Assembly: GCA_016714085.1 (NCBI GenBank)
Contig: JADJNW010000027.1
Coordinates: 1-28,071, forward strand
Direction: 5' to 3'
DNA length: 28,071 nucleotides
Source: Saprospiraceae bacterium
Lineage (GTDB): Bacteria; Bacteroidota; Bacteroidia; Chitinophagales; Saprospiraceae
A program made the translations under genes and the position numbers. The notes beneath the pieces are model-generated. The model worked only from the letters and a program-made list of their open reading frames with translations, was not told where the DNA came from and did not search any database. Position 1 is the stretch's first letter. Each line of letters begins with the position of its first letter. Of the stretch, positions 10,291-18,565 are shown piece after piece.

Positions 10291-10366
10291 GCGAACTATT
10301 CTACTACCGCACTTCGCCTTTTACTTAGTCAGCCCGGAGTGCGGGTATATTCACTTAGTCAGTTCG
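10291..10366. repeat. attC-like hairpin element E3
   Basis: GCGAACT at 10291 pairs with AGTTCG at 10361-10366, and TACCGCACT at 10305-10313 pairs with AGTGCGGGTA at 10338-10347 with one bulge. It also holds two copies of ACTTAGTCAG. It lies 28 bases upstream of the DUF2726 start (minus), and the joining leader TTCGCTTCCACCAAAAAGAA resembles the E1 leader. Confidence 0.55.
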
Positions 10367-10568
10367 TTTGTTTTAGGATAGCAAAATAAAACAAAGGACG
10401 GTATCCCACAAATGGTTGTAGGATTAAATCTTTAAGGGCATCATTAAGTCTCTTCAAGGTATTAACAAGCATCTCCAGGAATCAAATTCCCTTCTTCTTT
10501 TTAGCTAATTCACAACCGTTCAAAGCTCGCTCATCGTACCTGTATAAGTATTTCCGATTGGTTAAAAG
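10367..10568. other. Non-genic stretch before the tandem array
   Basis: About 200 bases with stops in all frames I followed. The last 70 bases may hold decayed copies of the following 21-bp repeat, but I could not align them convincingly. Confidence 0.3.
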
Positions 10569-10844
10569 CTATTACCTAGCATCTAAGTAAGTACTTCTTA
10601 TTAGCTCAGAACTACTTTGCAATAGTTATTTGCTACTTCGTAGTAGCTTTTAACTACTTCCTAGAAGCTCTTTGCTACTTCACAGCAGCTATATACCTAC
10701 TCCTTATTAGCTCAGAACTACTTCGCAGTAGTTATTTTGCTACTTCCTAGTAGCTTTTAACTACTTCCTAGAAGCTATTTGCTACTTCGCAGTAGTTATT
10801 TGCTACTTCACAGTAGCTTAGAACTACTTCTAGCAATTAAAAGG
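10569..10844. repeat. 21-bp degenerate tandem repeat array 1
   Basis: About 13 units of 21 bases (two units of 22) with consensus CTACTTCGTAGTAGCTTTTA plus one base. Unit starts include 10591, 10612, 10633, 10654, 10675, 10697 and 10824. Each unit carries a short palindrome (CTACTTCGTAG, CTACTTCCTAG and similar). Variation is mostly in the centre and tail. In one plus frame the array stays open for about 60 codons (YFVVAFNYFLEALCYF), but there is no start codon and stops flank it, so I do not call a gene. It is not a CRISPR array: there are no unique spacers. Confidence 0.85.
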
Positions 10845-10952
10845 TAAAGCATAGAAGCTTGGAGGTTCTTTTGCTTAATAAATAGGATGTAAAAAAGGGA
10901 TTTTTGTAGATTGGGAGCGTAAAAAAAATTATTGTTTAACCCTTTTTATAAG

Positions 10953-11024
10953 GCAAACAGAAATATACACCATGCGTGGATAAGGGAAATACACGCCATA
11001 TGGCGTATACACAAATGTTGGCGG
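10953..11024. repeat. attC-like hairpin element E5, upstream of reductase gene
   Basis: Bounded by GCAAACAG at 10953 and TGTTGGCGG ending at 11024. The inner part holds CGCCATATGGCGTATAC, which pairs imperfectly with TATACACCATGCG. The following leader GTTGGCGGTAATTAAAGAAA is nearly the same as the leader after E2 on the other strand. Confidence 0.55.
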
Positions 11025-11099
11025 TAATTAAAGAAAACCGTTATAACAATCAACCAAAAGGATAAAAATAAACTGAGGGAACAACAGACAAATAAAATT

Positions 11100-11722
11100 A
11101 TGAGCAAAATAATCTTTGACAGCGGAATATCACTTGATGGATTTTTCGCAGGCGACAATAGAGGCCCAAATAATCCAATGGGTGGAGTATCAGGAAAAAT
11201 TCATATGTGGATGCTTAATCAAAAAGCATTTTGGGAATACTTAGGAATAGAAGGAGGCAAAGTAGATAATTTTGAAGGGCAACTTATTAGAGATGTAAAT
11301 GCCAGAACAGGTGCGTTTATTATGGGAAAATGTATGTTTGAGGAAGGTGAAGCCAGTTGAAGCTAGAAGACTTATACAAAGCAGACGTTTATGTTTTGAC
11401 ACACGAAGAGAGAGAACCTTGGGTTCAGAAAGGGACAACAACATTTTACTTCATTAATGACGGAATAGAAAGTGCGCTTGAAAAAGCAAAAAAATCAGCA
11501 AAGGGCAAGGATGTAAGAATACAAGGTGGAGCCAATACTATTCAACAATTTCTTAACGCAGGACTTGTGGACGAATTTTTCATTCACATCGCACCTGTTT
11601 TCTTAGGCAGTGGAATCCGGTTATTTGACGGAATCGACAAAGACAAGTATGACATTAAAATAGTAGAAGTAATACCGTCAGACTTGACAACACATATAAG
11701 ATACAAACTAACAAAGAAATAA
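11100..11722 (+). CDS. Dihydrofolate-reductase-like (RibD C-terminal domain) protein, one frameshift
   Basis: From ATG 11100: MSKIIFDSGISLDGFFAGDN, WEYLGIEGGK, NARTGAFIMGKCMFEEGEAS, then after a one- or two-base loss near 11357 LYKADVYVLTHEEREPW, TTFYFINDGIESALEKAKK, AKGKDVRIQGGANTIQQFLN, GLVDEFFIHIAPVFLGSGIR, LFDGIDKD, ending TAA 11722. This is the RibD_C/DHFR-like fold: the N-terminal SLDGFFAG substrate loop, the GGAN nucleotide-binding turn and the LVDEFFIHIAPVFLGSG strand are all present. Members are often labelled 'dihydrofolate reductase family protein', but the true substrate is unknown. About 207 residues, a normal length. It is the only plus-strand gene of the island and is bracketed by E5 and E4. 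Confidence 0.85.
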
Positions 11723-11732
11723 AAACAACGAC

Positions 11733-11866
11733 CCGCTAACAGCACCTACCCAAAAGTGGCGTTTCAGTAGTTAAATCAAGCATAGTGCATCTATCAAAGT
11801 TCAGTGCTGGTTGACAGTTTTGTGCTTTGAAAACCCGCCCGAACGCAAAGCCCGAAACCGTTAAAC
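11733..11866. repeat. Long attC-like element E4, downstream of reductase gene
   Basis: It begins CCGCTAACAGC (11733-11743) and ends ACCGTTAAACC (around 11856-11866), about 130 bases, with internal partial complementarity (GTTTCAGTAGTTAAATC against TTGACAGTTTTGTGCTTTG). It starts 10 bases after the reductase stop. A long variant of this kind next to small accessory genes is something I recall from other Bacteroidota; I cannot verify that here. Confidence 0.5.
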
Positions 11867-11869
11867 CTC

Positions 11870-11890
11870 ACACCGCCGTTTTCAGCTTCT
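11870..11890 (-). repeat. Distal copy of the uvrB 3' end (21-bp direct repeat, left)
   Basis: The 21 bases are identical to 12454-12474 (ACACCGCCGTTT...AGCTTCT on the plus strand). On the minus strand the copy encodes EKLKTAV and is followed by TGA, exactly where uvrB would stop if the 584-base unit between the copies were removed. Confidence 0.9.
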
Positions 11891-11896
11891 ATTATT

Positions 11897-12163
11897 TTAT
11901 AAAAGCTTTACAAGTTTTTGATGCGTGCACCGCCAGGTTGGATAACAATGAAATGTTGGATTAACTTTTTGCAAGCGATAGATCAATTCGCCGAAGTCTT
12001 TATCTCTGGTGAGTAAAATTCTATTTTCCTTATTTGCAAAATCTAAAATAGTCTCGTCGTCTGTGCTTTGCGCTTCTTCAGCAAAATAGAACACATCATG
12101 CCCTGATGCTCTAAGTAGCATTACTAAAGTCTTGTCCAAACCTTCATCAGCAATGAAATTCAT
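11897..12163 (-). CDS. DUF5615 PIN-like toxin of a toxin-antitoxin pair, C-terminal frameshift likely
   Basis: From ATG 12163: MNFIADEGLDKTLVMLLRAS, GHDVFYFAEEAQSTDDETIL, DFANKENRILLTRDKDFGEL. DUF5615 proteins are small PIN-like putative ribonucleases. The acidic residues expected to bind metal are visible: Asp and Glu in ADE (residues 5-7), Asp/Glu in TDDE, and TRDKDFGE. After residue 67 the frame looks shifted: another frame gives FIVIQPGGARIKNL, ending about 11908, closer to the usual end. The length of 89 residues is short for the family (often 110-120). Its ATG overlaps the stop of the DUF433 gene (12160-12163), the usual antitoxin-toxin coupling. Confidence 0.8.
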   Translation of the reverse strand: MNFIADEGLDKTLVMLLRASGHDVFYFAEEAQSTDDETILDFANKENRILLTRDKDFGELIYRLQKVNPTFHCYPTWRCTHQKLVKLL

Positions 12164-12399
12164 GCCACCTTAGCAATTGGGATTAGGACTTCATTTTTTA
12201 ATGTGGCAGTTGCAAAAGCAAGCGCAGCAAGGATGTGTTCTTGTCGTAAGCGTGGATGCTCATCAAGAATTTCTTGGAAAGATTCGCCGACGGAAAGTTT
12301 TTCTAAAATCAATTCTACCGTAATACGAGTTCCTTTAATAACGGGCTTTCCCATCATCACTTTAGGATTGATTTCAATATATTCTTCTATTAGGTTCAT
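12160..12399 (-). CDS. DUF433 antitoxin
   Basis: Intact 79-residue protein: MNLIEEYIEINPKVMMGKPV, IKGTRITVELILEKLSVGES, FQEILDEHPRLRQEHILAAL, AFATATLKNEVLIPIAKVA. The DUF433 hallmarks are all there: INPxVMxGKPVIKGTRITVE, followed by a helix-turn-helix (SFQEILDEHPRLRQEHILAAL). These are VapB-type DNA-binding antitoxins that typically precede DUF5615 toxins, as here with a four-base overlap. The HTH suggests autoregulation of the pair; I saw no clear operator upstream. The pair lies within a 584-base unit inserted at the end of uvrB. Confidence 0.9.
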   Translation of the reverse strand: MNLIEEYIEINPKVMMGKPVIKGTRITVELILEKLSVGESFQEILDEHPRLRQEHILAALAFATATLKNEVLIPIAKVA

Positions 12400-12451
12400 A
12401 AAAAGAATTTTGATAAAAATAAGCTAAATTTTTCAATTTATCAATAATTCA

Positions 12452-14474
12452 CTACACCGCCGTTTTCAGCTTCTCCCGCAGGGCAAACAACTCATCCCGA
12501 TGTTGGGCTGCCGCAATAAAATCAAGGTCTTTGGCGGCTTTTTTCATATTGCTTTCGGTATCGGCGATCATTTTTTCGATCTGGTCGCGTGTCAGGTAGC
12601 CGATGATGGGGTCGGCAGCAAGGCTCGGTGTTTCCGGCTCGATATAAGCTCTGTTCTTGCCGCGAATATCGAGAATGGATTTTTGATTGAGAATTTCTTC
12701 CCGGGTTTTGCTCACGGTGCGCGGCGTGATGCCGTGCTCTTCGTTATAAGCAATTTGCTTTACCCGGCGGCGATTGGTCTCGTCAATCGTGCGTTGCATC
12801 GAATCGGTTACTTTATCTGCATAAAAAATAACTAAACCATTCACGTTACGCGCGGCACGGCCGGCGGTCTGCGTGAGCGAGCGGTCATTGCGCAGGAATC
12901 CTTCTTTATCAGCATCCAAAATCGCTACCAGCGATACTTCCGGCAAGTCCAAGCCTTCGCGCAAAAGATTCACACCAACCAATACATCGAATTCGCCGAG
13001 GCGCAAGTCGCGTATAATTTCTACACGCTCCATTGTGTCCACTTCGGAGTGGATATAACGGACTTTGATATTCAATTTTACTAAATATTTAGTCAATTCT
13101 TCCGCCATTCGTTTTGGTCAAAGTCGTTACCAATACTCGTTCCTGGCGCTTGATGCGTTCATCAATTTCTTCCAACAAATCGTCAATTTGATTGATACTC
13201 GGACGCACATCAATCGGCGGATCCAATAAGCCCGTCGGACGAATCAATTGCTCCGCTATCTCGCCACCCGTTTGTTCCAGTTCATAATCGCCGGGTGTAG
13301 CGCTGACGTAGATTACTTGATTGATCAAGCTTTCAAACTCGGTAAAATTTAAAGGTCGATTATCCATCGCCGAAGGCAGGCGGAAACCATAATTGACCAG
13401 ACTCAACTTGCGCGCGCGGTCGCCGCCGTACATTCCCCGCACTTGCGGAATCGTTACATGGCTTTCATCTACGATCATCAAATAATCATCAGGAAAATAA
13501 TCTAAGAGACAGAAGGGCCGCGTGCCTTGAATTCGACCATCGAAAAAACGAGAATAATTTTCTACGCCATTGCAATAGCCCAATTCCTTCATCATTTCCA
13601 CATCAAAAGTCGTGCGCTCGTGTATGCGCTTGGCTTCTATGTATTTACCTTCACGCTCAAGTATTTTTCTTGCCCGTACAATTCATCCTGAATATCGTGA
13701 ATGATTGAATTCATGCGCTCTTTAGGCGCTACGTATAGATTCGCTGGGAAAATCGCAGCATTTTCCATACTGTCAATCCGCTTGCCGCTTTCGATTTCCA
13801 GCATTTCAATCGCTTCAATTTCATCACCAAAAAACACGACTCGATAGCCGTAATCAACGTAGGGCAAATTAATATCCACCGTATCTCCTTTCACACGAAA
13901 GGTGGCGCGTTTAAACTCAATTTCCGTGCGAGCATAAAGGCTATCTACCAAGCTGTACAAGAAAGGCATTGCGCGAAAGCGTCTGACCTTTGTGAATGCG
14001 GATAATGCTGCTTTTATAGTCCTCAGGATTACCCATACCGTAAATGCAGGAAACCGACGCTACGATAATAATGTCGCGCCGACCGGAAAGCAAGGAAGAC
14101 GTGGCTCGCAGGCGCAATTTGTCAATTTCTTCGTTGATCGAAAGGTCTTTTTCTATAAAAGTATCGGTTACGGAAAGGTAGGCTTCGGGTTGGTAATAAT
14201 CATAATATGAAACGAAATATTCGACCGCATTATCCGGGAAAAACTCTCGAAACTCCCCGTACAACTGGGCTGTCAGGGTTTTGTTATGCGTCAATACCAA
14301 GGTTGGACGATTCAAGCGCGAAATGACGTTCGCCATCGTAAAGGTCTTGCCAGAGCCGGTAACACCAAGTAGCACTTGTGCCGGTTCACCAGCAAGGATG
14401 CCCGCTGTTAATTGTTCGATTGCTTGCGGCTGATCGCCTGTCGGTACAAAAGGGGAAGTAAGTTGGAAACTCAC
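12452..14474 (-). CDS. uvrB: Excinuclease ABC subunit B, three frameshifts
   Basis: UvrB is the damage-verifying DNA helicase-like subunit of nucleotide excision repair and works with UvrA and UvrC. From ATG 14474: MSFQLTSPFVPTGDQPQAIE, Walker A LLGVTGSGKTFTMANVI, beta-hairpin region YFVSYYDYYQPEAYLSVTDT, DESHVTIPQVRGMYGGDRAR (motif II), VIYVSATPGDYELEQT, VGVNLLREGLDLPEVSLVAI, LDADKEGFLRNDRSLTQTAG, QTAGRAARNVNG (motif VI), and a C-terminal UVR domain KKAAKDLDFIAAAQHRDELF. Frame breaks near 13955, 13625 and 13100. About 674 residues, a normal length. The present stop TAG (12452-12454) is provided by inserted DNA: the duplicated end at 11870-11890 carries the probable original TGA. Confidence 0.95.
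12454..12474 (-). repeat. 21-bp direct repeat (right copy) at uvrB 3' end
   Basis: These are the last codons of uvrB (EKLKTAV), identical over 21 bases to 11870-11890. The two copies flank the DUF433/DUF5615 unit, and their starts are 584 bases apart. Confidence 0.9.
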
Positions 14475-14567
14475 GGAAATTAATGTTATTAGTTAGCTGT
14501 GATTTTGGAAAAGCAAAAAGTAAACACTTTTGCAGAGCACTAAGTTTCTTTTTTCCAACAGAAAGTT

Positions 14568-15140
14568 TTAAAATATATCTTCCGTTTTTGAGTAAAGCTG
14601 CTGAACTGGAATGTCGAGGTTCAGAGAATACAAATGAATATTTTCATGAAGATTAGAAACGGTAGAAATGCGCCAAAGATTGGATTCTTCACGATAGAAA
14701 CTTTCAACCCAAATTTTGTTAGAAGGAATCAGCACATACTCTGTTAAAGATGGCAAAGAACGGTAAAAGCTAAACTTCTCGCCCCGGTCATAAGCTTCAG
14801 TGCTTTCAGATAAAACTTCGATAATTAAAAAGGGATTTTTTAAACGCAATTTCTTCTCATCTTCAAATTCGCGCGTACCACAAACGACCGAAGTATCCGG
14901 GAAAACATAGCAATTGTATTTTTCAATCCGCACCGCTTGATCGCTGTCATAAACCACACAATCAGTTTCCCTTAACTTGAAATGTAATTCTGCTCGAAAA
15001 TTCCCTGAAAGTATATTATGGTTAGAAGGTGCGCCCGCCATTGCTTCGATGTAGCCATCACGGTATTCAATCTTGACTTCGGATGCTTCCAATAAATCGA
15101 AATATTCTTCCTTTGTATAATATTGCTGCGTCTTTTTCAT
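14568..15140 (-). CDS. Uma2 family (DUF820) endonuclease-like protein
   Basis: Intact 190-residue protein: MKKTQQYYTKEEYFDLLEAS, VKIEYRDGYIEAMAGAPSNH, then YVFPDTSVVCGTREFED, PFLIIEVLSESTEAYDRG, KFSFYRSLPSLTEYVLIPSN and VESFYREESNLW. The order fits Uma2/DUF820 proteins, which have a PD-(D/E)XK nuclease-like fold: the Glu of EYRDGYI, the Asp of PDTSVV and the Glu of IIEVLSES are the likely metal ligands. They occur widely, often in many copies in cyanobacteria and Bacteroidota, and their biological role is not settled. About 94 bases lie between its stop and the uvrB start (the uvrB promoter region). No frameshift. Confidence 0.9.
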   Translation of the reverse strand: MKKTQQYYTKEEYFDLLEASEVKIEYRDGYIEAMAGAPSNHNILSGNFRAELHFKLRETDCVVYDSDQAVRIEKYNCYVFPDTSVVCGTREFEDEKKLRLKNPFLIIEVLSESTEAYDRGEKFSFYRSLPSLTEYVLIPSNKIWVESFYREESNLWRISTVSNLHENIHLYSLNLDIPVQQLYSKTEDIF

Positions 15141-15200
15141 AAAAATGCGGATTCAACAGCAATTTACTACATTCTATTTACAATTCAAATCCAGGAATTA

Positions 15201-16841
15201 TCAAACCGCCACCGCGCCCACCAATTCTCGCTTCACGTAATACATATCAACCGCGCCCATATTTTTAGCATCGACCTTGCCGCGATATTGACACTCGAAT
15301 CGATTGGCTACCCATTGATACGTCGTTTGAGAAATGTTGATCTGACCTTCTTCACAGTTGGCTTCCATGCGGGCAGCAATGTTCACGGTATCTCCCCAGA
15401 TATCGTAAGCGAATTTTTTTACACCCACCACGCCAGCTACTACCGGCCCAGTATGAATGCCAATGCGTGCCTCGAAGAAAGGCTTACCCATGCGGATGTT
15501 CTCTTGTTTGTGTTCTTCTAAAAACTGTTGCATCTCCAAACCAGCCCGCACAATACTATCAGGGAAAGTGGAACGATTGGTCAAGCCACTGGCGCACATA
15601 TAGGCATCGCCGATGGTCTTAATTTTCTCAATATCAGGATATTGTTGAATAATAAAGTCAAAAGCCTTGAAGCATCTGTCCAATTCATTGACCAATTCCT
15701 CCGGTCCAAGCTTTTCAGCAATTTTGGTGAAATTTTTAAAATCCGCCAGCAACACCGTCGCCTGCTCAAATTTTTAAATTGCCTTGCCAAATTGCTTCAG
15801 TTCATCTGCAATCGACTTGGGCAAGATATTGAGTAGCAAATTCTCAGAGTTTTCGCGCTCCTGCTCAATGATTTTATTTTTCTCTTCCAGGGTTTTTTTA
15901 GAGCGACGGCTTGAACGATAACGCCCATAAGTCAAAAGTGAAATCAGTAACAGGAACGCTGCTCCTCCAATCGCCATATTGCGCATATTTTGGCTGCGCT
16001 CTTTTGACAATTCTGCTTCTGCTAATTGTGCACGCGCAGCATCAACAGCGGCTTGCTGCTCTAATGCTTCCCGAGACAATTGTTTGACTTGTGCTTCTTT
16101 CTCTTGCGCAAGCGCGGTCACTTTTTCTTTTTCTTCCGAAATCGTGGTAAGCGCTTCCTCTTTTTCGTCAATTTCCTGTTCCACTTTTTGCTTGGCTTTC
16201 ACCAACTCGGTTTGGCGTTCTTCCAATACCGTTTTATCGGTGCTCAATTGGTCGCGCTCGCTCATCAAAGCGGTTATATCTGATTCCAACTGATTTTCTG
16301 GGTTTCCAGGTCGCGTTTTTCGCGTTCAATCTGGGATTTTTGCATTTCATACTTGCGCTCCAAATCGGTGATACTCGTTCCTTTTGAGCTAAAATACTCA
16401 AAAGCTTCCTCATAAATATTCGCCGCTTGCCTCGGATTCTCTCTTGTCCACAGGCGTCCTCGCTTATCTACACTTTTGATAATCAGGTCAGAATCGCCCG
16501 CTTGCTTGGCATAGTTATAGGCGGTTTTCAACCAAATATCTACATTTCGTGTTTCGCGCTGCCGCTCAAAAGCACTGGCGATCACAAAGGCAGTTTGCGC
16601 CGCCATTCCATTGTTTTTCAAGCTGGTAGCCAGATTATGAGCTTGCTTGCCGTAGCCCTCTGCTTTTTCAGCATTCAGACTCAGGGATTTGTTCGCCAAT
16701 TCATAGAGGATGTTCAGGCGTTCTTTATTGTCAGAAGTTTCTTTGAGTTGCTGTTCCAATTCTTCCACCGTTTGCCCAAAAGAAAAAGAAGCGGTGGCTA
16801 CGAACAACAAAATCAACAAATTTTCATAAGAAAAATTTCAT
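15201..16841 (-). CDS. Membrane class III adenylate cyclase with N-terminal helical repeat region, frameshifted
   Basis: Reconstructed from ATG 16841: a signal-like hydrophobic N-terminus (LLILLFVATASFSFGQ), a helical TPR-like segment (LNILYELANKSLSLNAEKAE, GYGKQAHNLATSLKNNGMAA), a long Glu/Lys/Gln coiled coil (about 16350-16000), a transmembrane helix (MAIGGAAFLLLISLLTYGRY, about 15985-15925), a linker NILPKSIADELKQFG, and a C-terminal cyclase domain. Catalytic motifs: VLLADFKNFTKIAEKL (metal Asp), KTIGDAYMCASG (metal Asp, and Lys for adenine), RIGIHTGPVVAGVVG, and FAYDIWGDTVNIAARME (Asp consistent with ATP). I therefore predict cAMP production in response to a periplasmic or membrane signal. 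Breaks near 16825, 16280 and 15765. The coiled-coil/NILP arrangement is common in Bacteroidota cyclases. Confidence 0.88.
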
Positions 16842-16933
16842 TTTCCGTAGGAATCCTTCGGATATCGCAATACGACTATGTTATGAACGACAATATGATG
16901 GAATAGTTACATTCCAAAGCAAATTCAATTTAG

Positions 16934-16941
16934 CAAAAATA
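16934..16941 (-). promoter_or_regulatory. Candidate -7 box for the cyclase gene
   Basis: Minus strand TATTTTTG, fitting TAnnTTTG, about 93 bases upstream of the cyclase start. No clear -33 element, so this is tentative in AT-rich DNA. Confidence 0.3.
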
Positions 16942-17014
16942 ACAATAAGAAGCTTTGGAAAGGGAACTGGGTTTAAATTTTGACAAAAATCTAAACAGGA
17001 ACTTCTGAAGAAAT

Positions 17015-17041
17015 GCGGATGTTGCGGAAGAATTGGAGCAT
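17015..17041 (-). pseudogene. Orphan DUF6090 5' head, 27 bp (remnant 3)
   Basis: On the minus strand it reads ATG then codons for LQFFRNIR, nearly identical to the first nine codons of the DUF6090 genes, and then diverges into unrelated sequence (ISSEV). It lies 17 bases beyond the stop of the last full DUF6090 gene. It looks like the start of a lost or partly copied paralogue. Confidence 0.7.
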
Positions 17042-17057
17042 GGTTATTTCATTTTAT

Positions 17058-17812
17058 TTACTTTTTAGCATCAGCTACAATATGCGCTTTGATAGAATCA
17101 ATCAAATCAAGATACCCATTCAGCCTATCTACTTGATTAGCAGCGTAGGAATAAACATCCATTACAATATTTTCAAAAGAGGGTCTGCCATTACTTGCTT
17201 GATGTCCCATTCAAATTTACTGGCAGGTAAAACTTTAAATTCTGGATAAAATCTAATGGTTTGATAAACACTTAAATGATTCATTTTGTAGGGACTTATT
17301 ATCATTTTCCAATAATCTATTCGATATTGATAGTCCTCCTCCAACTTGTGCAACTGTGCCTGATAATCTGTAAGGATATTTTTGAGGCTATCATCTTGAA
17401 TCAGTTGAAATTTATCAGAATTAATAACCTCTGATAATATGGCATTTTTCGGTGCAAATGGTGGCACATCTCCCATTTTTTCAAACCAGAAATAAAAACT
17501 ATCTAAAACAATTGGCTCGGGTTTCGGACCTAAATAGCCCGCTAACTTCAGCATTGATGCTGTCTTTCTTACTTCAACTTCTTTTAAAGTTTCTAAATAT
17601 TGCCGATTGGCTTCCAATTCATTATAAATCGCTTTAATGGTTTCTTTTTCTTTTTTACGATCTATCCGATCATTATTCAAAGTATTAATTTGCAAAGCAA
17701 TCAAAATACCAATAACCACGAGCAGGATTTCACCAACGGCGTAAACGAGGTACTTTCTCAAGCTGCCTGAGTCAAGCAGACGGCGGCGGATGGTGCGGAA
17801 GAATTGGAGCAT
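17058..17812 (-). CDS. DUF6090 family membrane protein (paralogue D), one frameshift
   Basis: From ATG 17812: MLQFFRTIRRRLLDSGSLRK, YLVYAVGEILLVVIGILIAL (one transmembrane helix, residues about 20-43), then QINTLNNDRIDRKKEKETIK and a largely helical soluble region. A one-base error near 17170 ends the raw frame; beyond it FENIVMDVYSYAANQVDRLN and LIDSIKAHIVADAKK follow to TAA 17058, the usual style of C-terminus, giving about 251 residues. DUF6090 proteins have a conserved basic N-terminus, a single helix and a variable tail, and their function is unknown. It lies 21 bases after paralogue C in the same operon-like array. Confidence 0.85.
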
Positions 17813-17833
17813 AGATGGAAGTGTTTTAGATGG

Positions 17834-18565
17834 TTATTGTTTTGTGCGGCTCAGTATATCCTCGATGGTTTGTTGTACCGTTTGGCGATTGCTCTGGACA
17901 AGCGTATTGTCCAACATTGTTTTCCTGCGTTTGATTTGATTTTCAAATTCAAAGGTTTTGAGAAAAGAAAGATCCATTCTTGGGTCTTTTAGATTATATC
18001 CTCGCTCGTGATTTTGATTCCTTGGAAAATTTTTATCGCGGAAAGGATTGTATATTTGATTTAAATGTTCCATCATTACTTTTTCATTATTCATGTAATC
18101 ACCAACAAGACCTTTCCATTTTACCAATAAAATTTTTAATTCCTCGTCAGAAATAACCTCAAATGAAGAGGTATTAATTAAAGCGTCAATACTCCCTTCT
18201 GAAGGCTCAAATGTCCACCACAGTCCACTTTTTCCAATATACAGACCTAAGGAATCTAAATTAACCGTCGTCAGGTCAATCGGCATTAGATCAATGAGCT
18301 TGTTACAATAATCAGCTGTTTCTTGATTATAGGCAGTAATTTGTTGCAACTGTACTTTATTGATTTCAAATTCTTTATGTATCTGCTGGAGAAATTGATT
18401 TTCTCTTTGACGATCAAGCCTGTCTTTATTCCAATTATTTACTTGAAGTGCTAATAAAATACCAATCATTACTAATATTATTTCACCAATGGCATAAACG
18501 AGGTATTTTCTCAAGCTGCCCGAGTCAAGCAGACGGCGGCGGATATTGCGGAAGAATTTGAGCAT
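17834..18565 (-). CDS. DUF6090 family membrane protein (paralogue C)
   Basis: Intact, 243 residues: MLKFFRNIRRRLLDSGSLRK, YLVYAIGEIILVMIGILLAL, QVNNWNKDRLDRQRENQFLQ, QIHKEFEINKVQLQQITAYN. A single N-terminal transmembrane helix follows the basic FFRNIRRR stretch. The remainder is helical, with WWTFEPSEGSIDALINTSSF resembling the SGxxxxL/N-type middle motif of the family. The start codon follows the stop of paralogue B with no gap (TAA then ATG), so the two are probably translationally linked. The first 20 codons match paralogues A and D closely, while the body is only distantly related. No function can be assigned. Confidence 0.9.
   Translation of the reverse strand: MLKFFRNIRRRLLDSGSLRKYLVYAIGEIILVMIGILLALQVNNWNKDRLDRQRENQFLQQIHKEFEINKVQLQQITAYNQETADYCNKLIDLMPIDLTTVNLDSLGLYIGKSGLWWTFEPSEGSIDALINTSSFEVISDEELKILLVKWKGLVGDYMNNEKVMMEHLNQIYNPFRDKNFPRNQNHERGYNLKDPRMDLSFLKTFEFENQIKRRKTMLDNTLVQSNRQTVQQTIEDILSRTKQ

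Noticed and set aside
10569..10844. Possible CRISPR array
   Set aside because: Units are directly adjacent and degenerate, with no unique spacers and no cas genes in the window.
8554..11866. Canonical integron attC sites
   Set aside because: The end boxes do not satisfy RYYYAAC/GTTRRRY and no integrase is visible, so I call them attC-like only.
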